Of a DNA stretch of 9,249 nt, positions 6,299 to 9,249 are shown in pieces. Below the pieces are notes generated by a model that was not told the DNA's origin, ran no database searches, and was given only the letters and a program-made list of their open reading frames with translations. Location: the NCBI GenBank assembly GCA_026708165.1, contig JAPOVO010000094.1:1-9249 (forward strand), read 5' to 3'. The DNA is from Chloroflexota bacterium. Its GTDB lineage: Bacteria; Chloroflexota; UBA11872; VXNJ01. The position numbers and the translations under genes are program-made. Every line of letters starts with the position of its first letter. The stretch's first letter is position 1.

Positions 6299-6426
6299 CG
6301 CCGGACCTCCGTTGTAACCAAGTCAATCTGAACGCGCCGCTCAGTCTAGCCCCACGGACTGCAAGACGGAGATTTCCGGTCATCCGCCGGAGACCACGTT
6401 CCAGACGGTCTAACCGTCTGCGTGCG
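6299..6426 (-). other. Structured spacer between rodZ-like gene and SDR
   Basis: No gene is seen in these 128 nt. Besides the strong hairpin after the rodZ-like gene, two further stems are visible: TCCGG/CCGGA (6375-6379 / 6387-6391, 7-nt loop) and CAGTC/GACTG (6342-6346 / 6357-6361, 10-nt loop). TACAAC (6316-6311, minus) is a weak -10 candidate for the SDR gene, without a clear -35. Confidence 0.35.
6402..6420 (-). terminator. Stem-loop just after the rodZ-like gene
   Basis: CAGACGGT and ACCGTCTG pair perfectly over 8 bp around a 3-nt loop (7 bp with a 5-nt loop is more realistic). The stem begins 6 nt after the stop codon of the rodZ-like gene. No T-run follows on the minus strand, so it may be a Rho-assisted terminator or an mRNA-stabilising 3' hairpin. 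Confidence 0.5.
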
Positions 6427-7173
6427 CTAGTTCGCTTCCCACCGCCGCTCGAGGCGCTCGCCGACACGTCCAAGCTGGCCTTCGGGCTGCCCGTTGACGG
6501 TAACCCGCAGACCTCCCGCATTGTCGGTGACAAGCGAGACGGACTCCGAGGCGGTCCACAGCTTGTGTTCGCCCGGGCCCATAAATCCGTCGAATACCTG
6601 CTTGCCATCCACGCTCGCCCGGACGTTCACGTTCATCTCGGCGGCTATCTCAAAGAAGATCGCAATCGCCTTAGAATCCGCGGCCGGCGTGGGCACGTTG
6701 AAGGCGGGCAGGACCTTTTGCACCGTGACCGTCTCGGTCGGCGGCACGGTCGAGGCGACGGTTGTCGAAGCGTCAGGTGATCGATAGTTCCGAATAAGGA
6801 AGTTGGTAGCGATGACGAGCACGCCCAAAACGGCGAGCAGAATCAGCAGCGATCGGTACGATACGCGCCTGCCCGTTCCAATGGGTATTCGGGTATCCGG
6901 CATCATCCTGACGCCCGGCGTCGCCGTCTGCAGTTCGTAGGCGTCGAGAGCGTATTGCGGGTCGATGTCCAGGAAATCGCAGTAATTTCTGATGAATCCG
7001 GTTACGTAGACCTTGTGAGGCAGGGCGCTCAAATTGTCGCGCTCGAGGTCACGAAGGAAGTTGAGCCGGATGTGCGTTCCGGCGGCTATGGCCTCCACGC
7101 TTATGTTCTTCTCTTCGCGCGCGGCGCGAAGAATCGCCCCGACAGTCCCACTCTCCGCCGGATCGGCCTCCAT
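6427..7173 (-). CDS. rodZ: RodZ-like protein: HTH domain, single transmembrane helix, DUF4115
   Basis: RodZ proteins sit in the inner membrane and connect MreB to the cell-wall elongation machinery. This 248-residue protein has that architecture: an Xre-type HTH_25 domain (~residues 9-80, with VGAILRAAREEKNISVEAIA, then YVTGFIRNYCDFLDIDP), a basic stretch (GRRVSYR) and one transmembrane helix (~108-128). A Thr/Pro/Val-rich linker (~133-165) follows, then a DUF4115-type domain (~170-240) ending in GLRVTVNGQP and GQLGRVGE. The basic residues before the helix put the HTH inside the cell and the C-terminus outside. ATG 7173 follows the TGA of the upstream SPFH gene by only 3 nt. No good Shine-Dalgarno sequence is visible, so translational coupling is likely. 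mreB is not in the window; the symbol is by domain architecture, and an unrelated HTH/DUF4115 regulator is possible. Confidence 0.85.
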   Translation of the reverse strand: MEADPAESGTVGAILRAAREEKNISVEAIAAGTHIRLNFLRDLERDNLSALPHKVYVTGFIRNYCDFLDIDPQYALDAYELQTATPGVRMMPDTRIPIGTGRRVSYRSLLILLAVLGVLVIATNFLIRNYRSPDASTTVASTVPPTETVTVQKVLPAFNVPTPAADSKAIAIFFEIAAEMNVNVRASVDGKQVFDGFMGPGEHKLWTASESVSLVTDNAGGLRVTVNGQPEGQLGRVGERLERRWEAN

Positions 7174-7176
7174 CAG

Positions 7177-8814
7177 TCAGGACCGATACGACCCGAAGCC
7201 GTAGTCGTCGGCGGAATCGACGTGAATGCCAAGGTCTTCGACTTCGGCCTCGATGTTGATGTCGGAAACGAAGCTGGTCAGCACGTCGAGCATGTCGTCC
7301 TTGACGGCTTCGGCGATGTTGGCGGGTCGGCCGGGCAGCGCCGCCCGCTCTTCCTTCACATCGGCGATGTGGTCCGCGAGAAGCTGGCTCAAGCGATCTC
7401 TGACCTCCCTGTCACCATCACTCGATCTGCCCAGTGCGATCCACTTGCCCGTATCACGGACACTGAAGGTCATCTCCACGCTAACGATTTCGGTGGACCC
7501 GTCGCCCCGGAGTCCCAGGAACGACTCGACTCTCACCTTGCGGTTGGAGAGATTGACGTGCTCGCGCTGGGTCAGCGGCGACGGCCAGCTCCAGAACCAG
7601 CCGGGACCGTCGACGGCGGTTACCGAATCGATATAGATTTCGGGAAACTGGTCGCGTGAGAAGTTCGTAACCGAAATGACGTCCAGAATCTGCGGGAAGG
7701 CAAAGACCTGATTGGGGCGCAAGACCTCCGCTTGCTCCGGCGGGAGGCGGTAGAGACCACCGATCAGGAACAGCGCCACGGCGGCCAGAACCCCGGCCAG
7801 CAGTCGCAGATAAGCCGCGATGCCGCCGACCCCGCGCGGGGACCCGCGAGTGGAGTACGGCGCGGTTATATCGGCAATCTTCGTCGGCGCCCCGCGCAAA
7901 GCTACAAAAGCGATCCGCCTTCGGGCGAGCGCGCTGGCCCGCCACATCCGGGTTGTGAAGTCGCTATACATCGAGGCCGCGGCGTGAATTCCGTGGCGCC
8001 TGCTGACACGCACCATTGTTTCGAACAGCGCCTCCAGGCGCTTGGCGTTTTCGCCCGTAAGAGAACGTCTGCGGTATGAAAGCTGGCGCGACTCCTCGAT
8101 CAGCGGTCGGATCTCGTCCAAGAAATCAGAGTATTCCTGTCCGCCGCTGAGATGCACTTGCGGATCGAGACGCTTGCCGGATTTCGATGGTTTGGCGGCA
8201 AACCCGGCGTCGAATCGCTTGCTTGTTTTCCAGACTATGAAAAGCGAAGGAACCGCGGCTATGGCAATTCCCAGCGGAAGGCCGCCGGCGGAGGACCCGG
8301 CAGTGCTGACGAACTCGCCGACGGCCGGCCCAATGGCCGGCATCGTGGTGACAAGCAGACCCAGCGCGCCTAGCAACGACGCGACGGTGAAAGCCAGTCC
8401 GACGGCCGTTATCCGCCAGAACAGCCTGCGAGTCGACCGCGCGCGCCGCGCCGCCCTGGCGCGTTTGAGCGCCGACTCTTCGATATCCCTAACCTCGTCT
8501 ATCCCCGCGACGGCTCCGTCCGACGTCTCCGGATCGCTGCACGCCAAAGTTCGAAGCTGCGGCCCCGGATCGGTCAGAGCCAGCAGCAACGCCTGCGGAT
8601 CGTGGGCAAGGAGCGTCCCTTCAGTAAACGGATTTGGGACTTCGGCGTATTCGACGCCTTCGGGGAATTTCTTGTCAGGCTCGTCGTCCAGTTCGGTTTC
8701 GGCTTCGGGCGGCTGGCCTTCGTCTAAGAGGTCCTCGTCGAAGGGGACCAGTTCGGCGTCGAATTCTGCAACTTCGGCGTCCTCGATCTCGTCACGGTCT
8801 GGTCCGCTCGTCAT
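7177..8814 (-). CDS. Multi-pass membrane protein with C-terminal SPFH/Band-7 (HflK-like) domain
   Basis: Function is unknown; the C-terminal part resembles the SPFH domain of HflK/stomatin proteins, which scaffold membrane proteases and microdomains. Residues 1-60 are very acidic and probably disordered. A basic stretch (KRARAARRARSTRR, 117-130) precedes TM1 (~134-157); TM2 is ~178-196, a helical Arg-rich cytoplasmic region spans 197-333, and TM3 is ~334-354. The SPFH-like domain (~354-535) shows GLYRLPPEQAEV, DGPGWFWSWPSPL, NRKVRVES, VSVEMTFSVRD and a late EVEDLGIHVDSA. By the positive-inside rule the N-terminus is inside and the SPFH domain outside, as in HflK. The usual coiled coil after SPFH is missing: the protein ends ten residues later. 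The first two TMs and the acidic tail are additions not usual in HflK. It is co-transcribed with the rodZ-like gene. ATG 8814 lacks a clear Shine-Dalgarno sequence, but no better start is seen. Confidence 0.8.
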   Translation of the reverse strand: MTSGPDRDEIEDAEVAEFDAELVPFDEDLLDEGQPPEAETELDDEPDKKFPEGVEYAEVPNPFTEGTLLAHDPQALLLALTDPGPQLRTLACSDPETSDGAVAGIDEVRDIEESALKRARAARRARSTRRLFWRITAVGLAFTVASLLGALGLLVTTMPAIGPAVGEFVSTAGSSAGGLPLGIAIAAVPSLFIVWKTSKRFDAGFAAKPSKSGKRLDPQVHLSGGQEYSDFLDEIRPLIEESRQLSYRRRSLTGENAKRLEALFETMVRVSRRHGIHAAASMYSDFTTRMWRASALARRRIAFVALRGAPTKIADITAPYSTRGSPRGVGGIAAYLRLLAGVLAAVALFLIGGLYRLPPEQAEVLRPNQVFAFPQILDVISVTNFSRDQFPEIYIDSVTAVDGPGWFWSWPSPLTQREHVNLSNRKVRVESFLGLRGDGSTEIVSVEMTFSVRDTGKWIALGRSSDGDREVRDRLSQLLADHIADVKEERAALPGRPANIAEAVKDDMLDVLTSFVSDINIEAEVEDLGIHVDSADDYGFGSYRS

Positions 8815-8823
8815 GGTGAAACG

Positions 8824-9249
8824 CTACGCCGCCGTCGAGGATGCGGACGCCACGATTACGGCGGACAACGCCGCCAGCAGGAAGTTTGCGCGCTGCTCCT
8901 GCCGCATCGAAGTTGCGATGGCGGTGTAAGAATTAGCGCCGTGGTTTCGGTGCGAGAAACCGGCTGTCGTTTGCGCGTCGCCGGCGGAGCCGTCGGTGAC
9001 GTCCCAGAACACTCCCGGCGCGACGGGAATGAGCGACGCCGAGGCACAGGCAGCGGCCTCGACGGCGTTGCGCGGGTAGTACGCACCCAACTCACCGTCC
9101 TCGAGCTTTCGCGGGATCGACCGGTAGCGGCGTCGATATTCACCGAAGCGCATGAGGTTTGAAATTGTAGACGCGGTATTCAGGTCACGATGCGGACCGA
9201 GCTGTCTTTGGACCCACTTCAGGCCGCTTCCGGGAGTGGAAATACGGCC
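8824..9249 (-). CDS. Partial open frame at window edge, possible decayed tyrosine-recombinase C-terminus
   Basis: This frame is open from the window edge to a TAG 9 nt before the SPFH gene: 141 codons, upstream part missing. Its first ~50 residues recall the end of a phage-type tyrosine recombinase (LKWVQRQLG, then H and R, then NTASTISNLM, FGEYRRRYR, LEDGE). Compared with the family pattern LGH...T..Y.HLM, a proline is inserted before the His (LGPHRD), and the nucleophile Tyr position holds Ile (codon 9165-9163), with Asn for the following His. The rest is unlike any family I know and ends in a hydrophobic stretch (FLLAALSAVIVASAS). It contains a DNA stem GGTTTC/GAAACC (8943-8961). I regard it as a pseudogene-like remnant or an uncharacterised ORF; an ATG at 9153 could also start a 109-residue hypothetical protein. 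The recombinase resemblance is by eye only. Confidence 0.35.
   Translation of the reverse strand, partial: GRISTPGSGLKWVQRQLGPHRDLNTASTISNLMRFGEYRRRYRSIPRKLEDGELGAYYPRNAVEAAACASASLIPVAPGVFWDVTDGSAGDAQTTAGFSHRNHGANSYTAIATSMRQEQRANFLLAALSAVIVASASSTAA

Noticed and set aside
6955..7659. 234-codon plus-strand open frame spanning the rodZ/SPFH junction
   Set aside because: It overlaps two well-supported minus-strand genes, has no ribosome binding site, and its product is not recognisable.
8042..8929. 295-codon plus-strand open frame opposite the SPFH gene
   Set aside because: It is Ser/Ala-rich with no recognisable domain and no ribosome binding site. It is the antisense image of a GC-rich coding region that has clear TM and SPFH features on the other strand.

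Overview
This 9.2-kb window comes from a GC-rich bacterial chromosome with compact, partly overlapping genes and frequent GTG/TTG starts. UGA, UAG and UAA all serve as stop codons. The lineage cannot be fixed from sequence alone. The hemC-cobA/hemD-hemB order, the RodZ-like HTH/DUF4115 protein and the overall style would fit an uncultured Chloroflexota-type or similar high-GC bacterium, but that is a weak inference.

Left part (1-3829, + strand): after a non-coding leader (1-262) come hemC (GTG start), a cobA-hemD fusion (TTG start, overlapping hemC by 11 nt) and hemB. Together they take 5-aminolevulinate through porphobilinogen and hydroxymethylbilane to uroporphyrinogen III, and then by methylation to precorrin-2. 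The pathway can therefore feed heme and also siroheme or cobalamin.

Middle part (3830-6298): the most notable locus is a minus-strand peroxiredoxin (3891-4367). Its reading frame is interrupted by a single in-frame TGA at exactly the peroxidatic cysteine position. The frame is open and family-like on both sides, and a stem-loop with the geometry of a bacterial SECIS element starts 6 nt after the TGA. It is best read as a selenocysteine-containing, BCP/PrxQ-like peroxiredoxin that ordinary gene callers would split into two fragments. It converges with hemB and diverges from an aldo/keto reductase (4584-5510, +), sharing a 216-nt promoter region with it. A short-chain dehydrogenase/reductase (5543-6298, -) converges on the aldo/keto reductase, with a 7-bp hairpin between them.

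Right part (6299-9249, all minus strand): a 545-residue membrane protein with a C-terminal SPFH/Band-7 (HflK-like) domain lies 3 nt upstream of a RodZ-like HTH/transmembrane/DUF4115 protein, forming a tight two-gene unit. Upstream, an open frame runs off the window edge. Its start faintly resembles the C-terminus of a tyrosine recombinase that has lost its catalytic tyrosine, perhaps the worn edge of a mobile element. No rRNA, tRNA, CRISPR array or intact insertion sequence was seen.
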